Origin: Cacajao melanocephalus
Taxonomy: Eukaryota > Chordata > Mammalia > Primates > Pitheciidae
Direction of reading: 5' to 3'
DNA length: 64,000 bases
Assembly: GCA_963573385.1 (NCBI GenBank)
Contig: CAUYLG010061881.1
Location: 1 to 64,000 of the forward strand
Positions 1 through 10,945 of this stretch are shown in pieces. The stretch's first letter is position 1; each line of letters starts with the position of its first letter. The translations under genes and the position numbers were made by a program. Below the pieces are notes generated by a model. The model was given only the letters and a program-made list of their open reading frames with translations, had not been told where the DNA came from and ran no database searches.

Positions 1-153
1 TTGGGGAGGGATAACATGGGGAGAAATGCCAGATATAGGTGATGGGGAGGAAGGCAGCAAACCACATTGCCATGTATGTACCTATGCAACAATCTTGCAT
101 GTTCTTCACATGTACCCCAAAACCTAAAATGCAATAAAATATATACATATTTT
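1..153 (+). mobile_element. L1 3' end (L1PA/L1PB type)
   Basis: The window opens inside the 3' UTR of a primate-age L1. It carries the block before the tail (ggggagggataacat), the degraded 'atggcacatgtatac' block and the terminal 'cacatgtaccccaaaacctaaa', then an A-rich tail near 140-153. Only the last 150 bases are visible because the element is cut by the window edge. It is non-coding. Exact subfamily is not resolvable by eye. Confidence 0.85.
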
Positions 154-289
154 TAAAAGACCCATCTGAACTTTCAATCATTGATCTGACCACCAAGAGG
201 ACCTCTCCTCCTTGCATAGTTAATTCCTTGGTCCATCACTGCCTTTTATATACCCCTGACCACAGTGCCCATGTTTCCTTTTTTACTGT

Positions 290-1057
290 AGCCTAGCAAA
301 ATCCCCAAGGCTAGGTAAGCTCAACTTTCCACTTATTCTGTGCCTGCTCCTAGCAGCTGAACGTGGCTGGAGAAACACCCCCAGCTGTGTTGACTGGCCC
401 TACTTAAGCTATCAGATCCCCAAATGCCCCTTTGCTCTGTCTAGAAATCCTACAGCAATCCTAAGCAATCCTTCCCTAGGCAGGTTCTCTCCCTCTCACC
501 AGGGGGACAATTTTCTGTGCCTTCTCTGTCCTCCAGCTTCCAACATTTCCTCCCTCATCTTCACCGCATCTGTCCCCATATTCCTGCCTCCCTTCTTTCA
601 CTAAATGGACTCTTTGCAAGGGCAGCCCCTCCCCTTGGGCCCTGCAGCCCATCACCTCTCTCTTCCTCTGGCATTGCTCCAGCAATTAAACGCCCAGATT
701 CCTGAATCATTAGCTTTTCCCTCTCTGCTGGGTCTTTCCCAGCATCTTATAAGCACACTGCTATTATATCTTAAAAATGAAATGTTTCTATACTTTAATC
801 CTACATTTTCCTCCAGCTACTCTCATATTTCTTTGCTCCGCTTCACAGAGCAGACTTTCTAAAAGGTTCATGGAATTCCAAGTGCCCAGTCTCTCCCCTC
901 CCGTTCTCTTAAATCCACTCTAGTTAGGCTTTCAGCTTCCCGAGACTGCTCTTTCCAGTGCCAATGCCCGAATCAACGGTTAGTGCTCATCCCTCACTGC
1001 CTTCACCTCTCAGTTGCATTTGACACTGAAGACCACTTCTTCCTCTTAAAATACAGC
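290..1057 (+). mobile_element. L2 LINE, 5' part of a long copy (RT region)
   Basis: Relic of the L2 open reading frame. Matches to the L2 consensus start near 'gtgcctgctcctagcagctgaacg' (about 341-364) and run through 'gagactgctctttcc'. At 1004-1036 the translation HLSVAFDTEDH matches the L2 reverse-transcriptase motif A (DLSAAFDTVDH in the consensus as I recall it), so the catalytic Asp position is still readable. The frame is broken many times and nothing is expressed from it as protein. Continues at 1413 and 2380 after two insertions. Confidence 0.8.
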
Positions 1058-1412
1058 GTGATCCAGAATGAATCAAACACTTTCAAAAATACATTACTCA
1101 GTCCCTAGATTATGCATGAAGAGGTAGTCCACACTTATTCCTCGATGGGCTTAAACAGATATTTCTCTCACCTTACAAGTGTCCAATATGCACCCCTCAT
1201 GTCACATGGACTTGATGCTGGAAGGTATTTGTCCCAGACCCAAGTAGCATATTACAGTTGAATGATTGAAATGGCAGTCACAATGCATTTGTTTATGTCC
1301 TCAAGATTGGCAAGAAGTAATGGGACAAATCAAGATCCTTGTGTGATAAAACTTTTAATCTGAGTACTGAATGATAAAATTGCTATTGTGTTCCACTCAT
1401 CCTCACTGACCC
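1058..1412. repeat. Unassigned insertion interrupting the L2
   Basis: L2 homology stops after 'cttcttcctcttaaaat' and resumes at 'gtagtttcttcacgtggcttc', which are adjacent in the L2 consensus. The roughly 355 bases between are foreign to L2. I see no poly-A tail, clear terminal repeat or target duplication, and do not recognise the family. An old DNA transposon or a 5'-truncated LINE fragment are both possible. Confidence 0.5.
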
Positions 1413-1934
1413 TGTAGTTTCTTCACGTGGCTTCTGGGACATGATGCTCACCAGGTTTTCTTCCTACCTCTCCTGCTGCTCCTTCTCGGTCTCCTTCGCC
1501 AGGTCCTTCTCACCTCCCTAACCTTGTAACATGGGTGTATCCAAGTTCCCCATCCCTGTAACGCCTCCTCTGTGTGTACTCTCACTCCCTGGCATGCTCA
1601 TCCGGGCTCTTGGCTTTTTGTGCCATCACTATGCCCACGACATAGGCAACTCAAACACTGGCTTTCCCCATGATGCAAACCTGATTCTCCCAGCCTCCCC
1701 CTTTCAGATGTCAATTCCACCCTTCAGTTACTCGGGCTAACACTCTTAATATCACAGTCCTCCTTGACTCCTCCCCTTCACACCCTACATCTGATCCCTC
1801 AGCAAAGCCTACCTTCACAGTGGGACAGCCTGTTGCCCCATCACTGCTCCCACCCTAGGCCAAGGTAGCTTCATTTCTCACCTGTATTTTTGCAATAGCT
1901 TTTTCCCAGACCTCCCTGCTTCGCTCCTGCCTCC
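1413..1934 (+). mobile_element. L2 LINE, middle part (RT motif C region)
   Basis: Continuation of the L2 copy. 'ggttttcttcctacctctcctgctgctccttctc' matches the segment after motif A. At 1630-1641 the translation YAHD sits exactly where the L2 RT active-site box YADD belongs, so the first catalytic Asp of the box is lost (D to H). Later sequence matches the 'cttgactcctccccttcacaccc' and 'caatagcttt' parts of the consensus. The frame differs from motif A at 1004, showing frameshifts. The MLT1 at 1935 interrupts it. Confidence 0.85.
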
Positions 1935-2379
1935 TATATTAGTTTCTTATGTTGCCATAACAGATTATTTCAAATTTGATGACTCAAAACAACAGAAATT
2001 TATTATCTCACAGTTCTAGAGGCCAGAAGTCAGCAACCAAGCCATCAGCAGTTTCCTCCACAGTCTCTAGGACAGTCCCTTTTCTTGCCTCTACACGCTT
2101 CTGGTGGTGCCAGGGGTCTCTTGGCTTGTGGCTATTAGACTCCAATCTCTGCACCCATTTTCACATGGCCTTCTCCGACCACCCATCTTCTCTTTTTCTG
2201 TCTTTTGTATGAACACTTTATCATGGGACTTAGGGCCCATCCAGATAATCCAAGATGACCTCGTCTCGAGATTCTTAATTACATCTGCAAGGACCTTTTT
2301 TCAAATAAGGTCACCTTCAGAGATTCTGGGAGTTAGGATGTGGACATATCTTTTAGAGGAGCCACCATTCAACTCACTA
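1935..2379 (-). mobile_element. MLT1-type MaLR LTR, inserted in L2
   Basis: Solitary non-autonomous LTR (ERVL-MaLR) in reverse orientation. The plus strand begins 'tattagtttcttatgttgcc', passes 'acagaaatttattatctcacag' and 'aattacatctgcaagga', and ends 'ccattcaactcact', the reverse complement of the MLT1C/D-like consensus. No internal retroviral sequence flanks it. It splits the L2 copy, so it is younger than the L2. Confidence 0.85.
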
Positions 2380-2985
2380 AACCTCCCTAAAGTCTGTTCT
2401 CATATGGCAGCAAGAGGGCAGGAGGGTTAAATCATACCTCAAATTGTGCCATGCCCTCAAACCCTCCATAGGCCCTTACTCATCAGAGTAAAATCCAGGG
2501 TCCTCCCTGTGGCCTTGAAGACCACACCCCAGGACATGGTACCCACTAACCAACCTCTGACCTTCTCTGCTCCCTGCCCCTCACTCACTCTGCCCTACCC
2601 CTGCTCCCCCACCCCAGCCTCTGACACCATACCTGTGGCCCCAGCTCTTGGCCTCTGTTCTTGTATTTGCTCTGCCTGCAGCATTCTCTCGGACGTGGCT
2701 CTGTGGTTCACATCATGCCCCTCCTCAGGTCTCTTCTTCACTGTTACGTCCCTAGATAGGTTTTTCCCTCTGCGCTGCTCTCAATCCCCCTCACTAGTGT
2801 TATTTTTCTTCATGTCATTTGTATTCTCTCCTGTCATCAATTGCTTACTGCTTATGTGTTTATTGTCGGCCTCCCCACCTGGAATGAAAGAACCATGTGA
2901 GGAAGGACTTTGCTTTGCTCACCGCGGTGTCTCCACCACCTAGAACACTGTTTGGTGGGTGGTCAATGCCTCACAAATCCTGTTG
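2380..2985 (+). mobile_element. L2 LINE, 3' part
   Basis: End of the RT region plus 3' UTR of the same L2. 'cagagtaaaatccagggtcc', 'ctgtggccttgaagacc' and the closing 'ggaaggactttgctttgctc' then 'cacctagaacactgtttggt' correspond to the L2 3' landmarks ('aaaatccaaactcctta', 'gggcagggac', 'cacctagcacagtgcctggc'). An open frame at 2446-2943 (165 codons) lies wholly inside this relic and is not a gene. Confidence 0.85.
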
Positions 2986-4276
2986 GTTAAAACCTTCCCA
3001 GAATCCTCTGGGCAGAGCTTACATCGCAATTTGAAGGCATTTTCCTTCTTTTATCCAAATGGTGGAAGGCAACATGGGGCTGTGACTGAGCTCCTAACTC
3101 ATTCCTCACTATGAGCATGGCTATGCCTGCCTCCAACACACCAATATAGCACTCACCACGCCATCTTGTCATGACATGTTGACACATTGTCTCCTCCACC
3201 CAGCAACTCTTCTTGGGATGAATGGGACTTCGAGAGTAATGCTTCTAAGTGCTTCTTGAGGTCTTTGGGTACCACAATTTGTCCCAGACCAGCGATTCTT
3301 TCAGTGGATGTTTCCAGGACCAGAGCAGACCAGCAAAAGGCAATACTTTGATTTGATAGGTGTGTCAATGCACATTAGTTTAGTTCCAGGTAACAGAAGA
3401 CCAAACTCAGTCTTAACCTATAAAGAGAACCAAAGATCTTGGAGGCAGAACAGGCTTCAGATGGGGTCCGATCCAGTTGAACGTTTTCACTAAACATTCA
3501 TTTGCTCCCATCTCTCTGTGGACCTTCCCAGTGTCAGCTGCTACTTTAAGGCAGCTCCTCTCACCATCACAAGAGAATTAACAGGATTCATCTTCCTCAT
3601 TTGTGTCTCAAGGGGAAGGGGTTCTCTCTCCATAACCTTGGGCTGCCTCTTGTTGAATCCACTCACACCACGTTTCCACTCCTAAACCAGTTCACTACAG
3701 CAAGAATTAGGTTAATGGCCTTCAACCAATATACCTCTAGATCTGGGGGTAGGGGTGGGTCACTCAAACCACATGCTGGGAAATTTGGAGACCCTTTAGC
3801 ATAGAAGAAAGGAAATGGATGCTGGGGAGGAGGTAACTGTCAGGACAGTGGGTCTTCCAGAACTTCCAACCCTCCCAGGTGACTGCTGCCCCTGTCTCCA
3901 CACAGGATTAGTTCTGGGAACCCGCAGTCAAGTTATGGCTTTTATGAGATATGAGCAAATGTAACCAAGGCTTTGGAATGTCTCTTTTAGAAATTAGTGG
4001 TGAGCAGACGAAGCATACAATTAAGTATTGAATTTTCTACAAACACACAAGTACACATACACACAGAACAGGCCATGACATTAAGTCCTCAAAGCAGATA
4101 CCATTCCCACCAGCCTGCCTTGTGCTGAAAGACCGCTGGTTACAGAACATGCCAAATGATAGAGTTGAAATGTTCCATCGTAACTGAAGCAGATCCTCTT
4201 CTCAGTGTGGAATGCCTTTATGTAAGTGCATATCTATGTATGTCCACCCACAGCATCAGTCCTGAGGGTTCTTGCT
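2986..4276. other. No gene; mostly unassigned sequence
   Basis: No coding potential recognised. About 3390-3830 has the look of an old dispersed element ('ggtaacagaagaccaaactca' at the start and 'gaaatggatgctggggagg' at the end), but I cannot name it. Positions 3031-3098 resemble 4684-4755. The rest appears unique. Confidence 0.4.
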
Positions 4277-4278
4277 CG

Positions 4279-4312
<34 letters not shown>

Positions 4313-4319
4313 CTCCCTC
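4277..4319. repeat. (TC)n / (CCCT)n simple repeat
   Basis: Pyrimidine tract: interrupted CT dinucleotides followed by ccctccctccct. Likely length-variable. Confidence 0.9.
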
Positions 4320-4754
4320 AATCCCAACCTCCCGCCACCAGGATCAACAGGAACTAAATGCTAAGGAAATCTTGACTCTCTATTCAATAGACCTCCTGGC
4401 TCAAGGTGATTAAAGATTCCAAAAGCTTCCTTGTCTCTGAGCCTACTACCTCTCCCTGAGCCTGCATGGTGTCTCAACTTCCCACATTGATCAGGCCTTT
4501 GGATGGATGGGGTCTTAAAAATGCCTAAGGGCATTAAACTCTGGTTGTGTAATTTTAATGGGAAAGAAAGAGGGCTTTATACAAAGACCAGACCAACAGC
4601 TGCCGGAGGATGCCCAGGAAGTAGGCAGAGTGAAGGATCTGAATTTGAGATGGAAGGACACCAGCAGCCAACCTTTCCTATATCCCAATTTGGAGGCATT
4701 TTACTTCTTTTATCAAAATCATGGGACGCAGCATCACAAGGGGCTGTGATGAAA

Positions 4755-4880
4755 CCCTAGAGTCTGACATCCTGGCTTCAGACTTCAGCTCTGCTCCTGA
4801 CTGCAACCCTGGGCCAGTCTTCTCACCTCTTCCTTCTTATTTTCTTTATCTACAAAAGGAAGATAATATTAAGACCTTGC
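4755..4880 (+). mobile_element. MIR SINE fragment
   Basis: Weak MIR match: 'ctggcttcagacttcagctctgctcctgactg' followed by 'tcttctcacctc' and 'tttatctacaaaaggaagataata', in the order of the MIR core and conserved central domain. Old tRNA-derived SINE, no function implied. Confidence 0.6.
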
Positions 4881-4889
4881 ATAATCACA

Positions 4890-5040
4890 TGATAATAATA
4901 TTTTATAGTATAATATATATACACTATACTAGTAGTGTAGTATAATATGTAATACGCCCTTATAGGATAATTATAGCATAACACATTGCAAAATAGATAC
5001 TGATATAGTATAATTATAGCCTATAGTATAATACACAATG
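4890..5040. repeat. AT-rich low-complexity tract with imperfect palindromes
   Basis: About 150 bases of TATA/ATAA-rich sequence. An imperfect palindrome is centred on ACTAGT near 4928-4934, with 'gtgtat' and 'tagtgt' type arms, and 'tatagtataat' motifs recur. Confidence 0.7.
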
Positions 5041-5089
5041 GTAATGTAATATGGTTCATAACCCCTATAAGGTTGTTGGAAGGGTAAAT

Positions 5090-5505
5090 GACATACTTGA
5101 CAAAGACTGGAATTGGTCTCATTTCTTCATTCTCCTGTGGTGGTGGTATTACGGTTCACATACCCTTGCCATAGCCTCGAGGAGCATGGAGGAGCCTTCT
5201 CTGCCCTTGACTTTGGATGTGATTATGTCACTTGCTTTGGCCAATGAGAAGTTAGCAAAGGTTTGAAATGTACCTGCCTAACTGGCATTGCCCTCTTATG
5301 ACCCTTCCTCAGCTCAAGGAACCAGCTAGTCTAAGAAGGATAAGGATCACATAGAGTAGACCTGGATCCCCCCTGCAGCCTAGAGCCCAACCCAGCCAAG
5401 CCCTGCCTAGAACAGGCAAACTCCAGTCAATGTGCAGACACAGAATCTGTATGCCCGTGAGATTCTGTGGTTGTTTATTACACAGCCAAAGCTGAATGCA
5501 TACTA
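5090..5505 (+). mobile_element. MLT1-type MaLR LTR (MLT1H-K-like)
   Basis: Landmarks in order: 'gtcacttgctttggccaatga', 'cccagccaagccctgcctag' and the 3' end 'gattctgtggttgtttatta' then 'cacagccaaagctgaatgca', matching the old MLT1 subgroup. Heavily diverged and solitary. Edges approximate. Confidence 0.65.
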
Positions 5506-5734
5506 AACACTCAATAAATGTAATTTATATAATGAATGGCATGAGAAATTGCACATGGTTTATACAACCAGGGTATATTTATAATGTCAGGTTTGTGATA
5601 TTTGCTCTTATATTGCCTGCTCGGAATCTGAGCCAGCAGGTATCCTGTGATGTGGCTGACCAATAAAATCATTAGCTTCCCCTCCACTGGCATCAGTGTT
5701 TGTCATGAATCCTCTACTGTATCACCCATTATTC

Positions 5735-6425
5735 ACTCACCAGTTTGAGCAATGTGTACTGAGTGCATTCCACGTTTGCTAGACAAGAGGACATATCACC
5801 GTGAATAGGGCAGGTAAGGCTGAACTTTCAAGGAGCTTGCATTCTAGTAGGGGAGACAGATAACAGATAAACACATAAAGAAACAAGTGCACATAGACTC
5901 TGATGAGAGCTGAGACATCACTAAATGAAATGATGTGTCAGAGAGTAACTGGGGGAGGCCACTCTATATAGTGGCCAAGGAAAACCTCAACCCTCAGCTC
6001 AGGATAAGCTGAGGAAGGAAGAAGAGGAAAGCGAGTCAGCCTGCAACAAGCTGGGGGAAGAGTGTTTCAGGAGGATGAAGGGCAAGCACAAAGTGTCTGA
6101 GGAGCTGAAAGGCATCCTGCGACTAAGAGGAGTGCAGGAGAGACAAGTGGGGATGGGAAGAGATGGGGAACGGCCAGTGTGGCTATACAGATGGAGGAAA
6201 GAAGCTTGAATTTCATTCCCAGCACAGTGAAGCCTTTGAAGGGTCTTAAACATAGGAACAAAGATCACCCAGCCAAAAGGCTAGCTAGGAGGCTGTGCAG
6301 GTGTCCAGGGGAGAGGTAACAGTGTCCTGGACCAGGAAAATGGCTACAGAGAGGGACACACATAGTTGAGGATATAAAGGGACTAGAGATGTATTTTGAG
6401 GCCAGAGCAGACAGGATGAGTCCAC
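5735..6425 (-). mobile_element. L2 LINE 3' region, antisense
   Basis: Reverse complement of the L2 3' end. It runs from 'gtactgagtgcattccacgtttg' through 'aaggagcttgcattctagta', 'ggccagtgtggctatacag', 'cctttgaagggtcttaaaca', 'gctaggaggctgtgcaggtg' and 'gatgtattttgaggccagagcagacaggat'. Two open frames on the minus strand in this span (from 5999 and 6067) are L2 sequence. Confidence 0.8.
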
Positions 6426-6517
6426 CATGAGCCTTGCAGAAATGTGGACCTCAAGGAGAAACCACTGGCAGCCTTCAAAGTCAATGTGGGAACTTCTTTA
6501 TAATGAAAATAATCCCA

Positions 6518-6822
6518 GGCTGGGCCTGGTGGCTCACGCCTGTAATCCCAGCACTTTGGGAGGCTGAGGCGGGTGGATCACCTGAGGTCAGGAGTTCGAG
6601 ACTAACCTGGCTAATATGATGAAACTCCGTCTCGACTAAAAATACAAAAATTAGCCGGGTATGGTGGCACACACCTGTAATCCCAGCTACTCGGGAGGCT
6701 GAGGCAGGAGAATTGCTTGAACCTGGGAGGTGGAAGTTGCAGTGAGTCGATTGCACCATTGCACTCCAGCCTGGGCGACAAGAACAAAATTCTGTCTCAA
6801 AAAGAAAAAAAAAAAGAAAAGA
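6518..6822 (+). mobile_element. AluS-like, full length
   Basis: Complete dimeric Alu: left arm starts 'ggctgggcctggtggctcacgcc', a middle A-rich linker with 'actaaaaatacaaaaatta', and a right arm ending 'ctgtctcaaaaag' with an impure A tail. 'cacctgaggtcaggagttcgaga' favours the S group. No clear TSD seen. Confidence 0.95.
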
Positions 6823-7012
6823 AGCTCAAGAAAAAGACAAACTCTCCTGCCAGGGTTATCACCTCATACAGAATAGGCTTAACATGTTGGTGATAGGAGG
6901 AATATATTTCTGTGTAGTCACTAGGGGAAAAGTGATGGCCATGGTGTTATTTTCTGTGTGTGACACAACGATGAAGGGTGTTTGTCCTTAGAAAATACAA
7001 AGCAGAAAAAAG

Positions 7013-7290
7013 AACCCTGGTATACTAGTGGTGGAATGTCAATCCATACAACCATTATGGAAACGGCAGGGAGCTTCCTCAAAAGATTAAAAACAGAACT
7101 ACCACATGAACTAGCAATCTCACTTGTGAATCTATATACAAGGGAAATGAAATCAGCGTGTTGAAGAGATACCTGCACTCTCACGTTCACTGCATGATCA
7201 CTGCAGCCTCACTGCAGCATTATTTACAATAGCCAAGATACGGAAACAACCTAAGTGTCATTGACAGATGAACGGATAGATACATTGCAG

Positions 7291-7336
<46 letters not shown>

Positions 7337-7337
7337 C
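7013..7337 (+). mobile_element. L1M 3' region, 5' piece (split by MST LTR)
   Basis: Encodes the C-terminal end of a dead L1 ORF2 with stops. 'gtggaatgtcaatccatacaaccattatggaaac' and 'agcattatttacaatagccaagat' are standard L1 landmarks. It ends in a (TG)n tract at 7292-7332, next to the LTR, and resumes at 7762. Confidence 0.85.
7292..7332. repeat. (TG)n microsatellite, about 20 units
   Basis: Uninterrupted TG run of about 41 bases between the L1 piece and the MST LTR. The L1 consensus here normally has a short TATA/CACA-rich block, so the run may have expanded from it. Confidence 0.95.
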
Positions 7338-7761
7338 AACGTGGTTTGGATGTATGTCCCCTCCAAATTTCATGTTGAATTGTAATCCACAATGTTGGAG
7401 GTGGGGCCTGGTGGAAAGTGATTGGACCTTGCGGGGCAGATCCCTCATGAATGGCCTGGCACCATCTCCTTGATAATAAGTGAGCTCCCTCTGAGTTCAC
7501 ATAAGATATGGCTGTTTAAGAGTGTAGCACCTCCTCACCACCCCTCTCTCTCTCTCCTGCTCTTATCATGTGACATGCTGGCTCTCCCTTCACCTTCTGC
7601 CATGATTGGAAGCTTCCTGAGGCCTCTCCAGAAGTCAAGCAGATGCTGGTGCCATGCTTCTTGTATAACCTGCAGAACCATGAGTGAATTAAACCTCTTT
7701 TCTTTATAAATTACCCAGCCTTGGGTATTTCTTTACAGCAATGCAAAAACAGCCTAACACA
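7338..7761 (+). mobile_element. MST-type MaLR LTR
   Basis: Solitary LTR inserted in the L1. It shows 'gtggtttggatgtatgtccc', 'ggaggtggggcctggtgg', 'ccttctgccatgattgga', the polyadenylation-type 'attaaacctcttttctttata' and the end 'cagcctaacaca'. These match MSTA/B. No retroviral interior is present. Confidence 0.9.
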
Positions 7762-8110
7762 ATATATATGCACATATATACACAATGGAATAGTATTCTG
7801 CTTTAAAATAGGAAGGAAGTCCTGTCATATGCAACAAACATGGATAAACCTGGAGAACATTATGCTAAGTGAAATAAACCAGACACGGAAAGACCGGTAT
7901 TGCATGATCTCATTTCTATGTGGAATTTCAAACAGTGGAATTCATAGAAGAGCAGAATGATGGTTGCCAGGGGTTGGGGGTGTGAGTTGCAGGTAAACAG
8001 GGAATGGGGAGTTGTTGGCCAAACGGTACAAGCTCTCACTTAAACAAGAATAAGTTCTGGAGACCTATTGTATAGCATGCTGACTATATTCAACCATAAT
8101 CTATCGTATA
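7762..8110 (+). mobile_element. L1M 3' end, 3' piece
   Basis: Resumes the L1 after the LTR: 'acacaatggaatagtattctgc', 'ggataaacctggagaacatta', 'tgcatgatctcatttctatgtgg', 'gttgccaggggttgggggtg' and 'gactatattcaaccataat' are 3' UTR landmarks of L1MA/MB elements. Confidence 0.85.
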
Positions 8111-9444
8111 CTTGAAAATGGCTATTGGCAATTGTGAATAGGCTGCCTTGGCGGCATTGGCTCTGCTTAGAACACAACGTGATGTGTCTCTAATGGTACA
8201 TCCTCTGTAATTGGTTTTACCAAAACTAAGACAAAATATGCATTTGTTTCCCCCTGGAGCCTCCTTCCTAGTGGATCTCCAAAGTCTCCTAAACATGCTC
8301 TGAACACGTGGAGGAATCAGTGCATTTAGGACACTGTGGCTGAGCACCTGCTTTAGCTTTGGCAATGGCTGTGGGCCAGCACAGAGAGACGGGAAAGGGA
8401 AAAGTCTAAAATCTGGACAATGGATGGGAAACCAGGGCCCAAGAATCCTGAGTAATCATCAGGATGTGCATTTCCCTCACCCAGGGTTTGCCTCAGTGAG
8501 GTTTTCAGGATGAGTGACATCTCAGGTTCATCTGTCACCCACCTCACAGCCTGCTGGCAGCAGTGCTGAGGCTACAACTCCCGGAACACATACTTCCATC
8601 TTGCCTGTCTGTCCTTGTTGAGTAGGGCACACTTCACTCCCCTGGAAGCCTCTCAACCGCAAGAAACAAGGAGCCAGCCCTGGCCCCTGATTTGTCTGTA
8701 CCCGGTACACACTTCCAATGGGTACAACACTGACCCAGGATAATCTGTGTACATGATGCTCTCCCCACTAGACTCTAACCTCTTTGTGGACAGGGACTGT
8801 CTCTCCATCCATATGCTCATCACAGGGCATAGCACAGAGGAGATGTTATACCCATACATGGACACAGGAGGGAGGGAGGGAGGTTTCCACAGGACATGAG
8901 GGAGAATAATCTCAGATCTTTTGGCTTTTAAAATGTAAATATAAGTACCCCAGAGAGTACCAAATCAAGTGCAGAGTGAAAACCCACCAAGCCCTCATAC
9001 ATCTCCTGTCTTATCCCGAAAGAACGCAAAATCTCTCCCAGAATAGAAGGGCAAGAAATGTAGAAGCAATGATGGAAATGCCTTTGGAGATGTCATAGGA
9101 TCTGTTTCCGGGATTCCATGCACATTTGCTAAAGCTGATGTTTTAGAGGTGTGGGTTATTTACGATTGCTAACTCCAGCACACTTACATGAGACAGTGCA
9201 GTTATATGGAGAAACTAAATGTCAAGCTGCAGTTCCCACCACTGAGAGGTGAAGGTCTTCCCACTGTTCCAGGCCAGCCTGGAGGCCTAGAGTAACTGTC
9301 CCCCACCTATCCATAGCGGGAAATCCTCCTTCCTCTCCGGCAAGGCCAACTTAAATGTCTCTCCAAAAGGCCTCCTCAGACCCCCTAACGGGAGTGAACA
9401 TAGTCTTCTGCGTGTTTGGGGCACTGGGAGAAACAGAGTGCAGC
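8111..9444. other. No gene; mostly unique sequence with an L2 tail
   Basis: Nothing coding recognised. A short L2 3' end sits at 8755-8865 and a GGGA-rich tract at 8867-8884. Otherwise unassigned. Confidence 0.45.
8755..8865 (+). mobile_element. L2 3' end fragment
   Basis: 'ccccactagactctaacctc', 'acagggactgtctctccatc' and 'catcacagggcatagcacag' correspond to the L2 terminal block. Confidence 0.65.
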
Positions 9445-9665
9445 TGTGCGTAGAGGGCACACTTTGGAGCCAGTCTGCCTGGGTTCCAATCCCTATTCCC
9501 ACTTACTATTTGTGTGCTCATGAAAGAGAAATCTAACCTCTCTTGATTCAGATTCTTCACCTGAAAAACACGGAGAGTAACAAAACCTATGTCTTAGGGG
9601 TGCTCTAACAAGTTAATACACACAAAAGCACATGAAGGATGCACTGTGTTTGCTATTATTATTAC
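9445..9665 (+). mobile_element. MIR SINE
   Basis: Clear MIR: 'actttggagccagtctgcctgggttcc', 'cccacttactatttgtgtg', 'cagattcttcacctgaaaaaca' and the closing segment. Near full length. Confidence 0.85.
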
Positions 9666-9814
9666 TTATATCCCTTAGGATAAAGACTGTATCCTTTCTT
9701 GTAACATAGCGCTGTTGCACCCTAGGTAGAGGCATCTCAAGAAAAGAAATCACTTAGCCCAGTCTTTGTTTTGCTCTCAGTGCTGTGTGGCTCACACAGA
9801 GTAAATATAAATCA

Positions 9815-10222
<408 letters not shown>

Positions 10223-10439
10223 TCAACTATCCCTTTCTCCTAAGGAACTTGGGTTGTGACAACATCCGCATTCAGCAGCAGCAGGTCCAGGCCAGCTTTT
10301 TTTAGACTCCGATCCTTCTTACTATTTTTTAAAACACACTTGTCTGTTTCAACCTCCTTTCCACAAACATAGAGGAGATGGGTCATATGGAAGCCAAAGA
10401 ATAGATCTTAGGAATTCACAGTCAATTGGAAAAGAGGAA

Positions 10440-10630
10440 GGACACGGCAGAGCAGGGACGCCTGAGCTCAAATGCTGACCTGGCTGCTGTATCTCCACCT
10501 ATGGCCGTACAGAAGTCAATGTAAGGCTCTGAGCCTTCTCATTCCTCACCTAGTAGATGGAGCGATGATATCAAGCTCGTGATCGAGGTTGGTCTCAAAA
10601 GGAATAGACAAGCTTGCAAATGAAGTGGGT
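10440..10630 (+). mobile_element. MIR SINE
   Basis: 'gacgcctgagctcaaatgctgacctggctgctgtat' followed by 'ggctctgagccttctcattcctcacctagtagatgg' matches the MIR core and 3' half. Confidence 0.7.
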
Positions 10631-10637
10631 AGTATCC

Positions 10638-10699
10638 ATCAGAAGCTGCCCCAGAGGGTACCAAATCAATCAGAAGCTACCCCAGAGGGTACCAAATCT
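10638..10699. repeat. 31-bp tandem duplication, two copies
   Basis: Unit 10638-10668 is repeated at 10669-10699 with two mismatches (the clearest is gctg versus gcta). Each unit contains 'ccccagagggtaccaaat'. It directly abuts the hairpin at 10698. Confidence 0.95.
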
Positions 10700-10783
10700 C
10701 AGTGCACTTTGTAGAAGGACTTGGGCCTGTGGAGTCCAGCCCCAGGTCCCACAGGCCCAAGTCCTGATAGAAAGTGCACTGAG
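10698..10783. repeat. 86-nt inverted repeat (hairpin)
   Basis: Arms 10698-10732 and 10749-10783 are each 35 nt, and the loop is 16 nt. The outer 13 pairs (ctcagtgcacttt) and inner 16 pairs (ggacttgggcctgtgg) are perfect. The middle six positions (gtagaa opposite gatag-type sequence) form an internal loop. A transcript of either strand would fold like a miRNA precursor, but it could equally be a transposon terminal-repeat remnant. Confidence 0.9.
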
Positions 10784-10945
10784 AGTTCAGTGTGTCTTAC
10801 CCAGTGCTCGTTTACAACTGGAAAGCCCCCAAGGGCAAGAGGGCAGTTTGTATAGACTCGCCTGATTGTACTTCTGCCAAGAGGTTGGTACACTGCTGTG
10901 AGCATACCAGGGGCACTCCACAAATATCTCAGATACTTTGGTGAA

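Noticed and set aside
2446..2943. 165-codon open frame, plus
   Set aside because: Lies entirely in L2 sequence beyond the RT core and has no start-context support.
7255..7500. Frames with Cys-Val or His-Thr repeats
   Set aside because: Translations of the (TG)n microsatellite.
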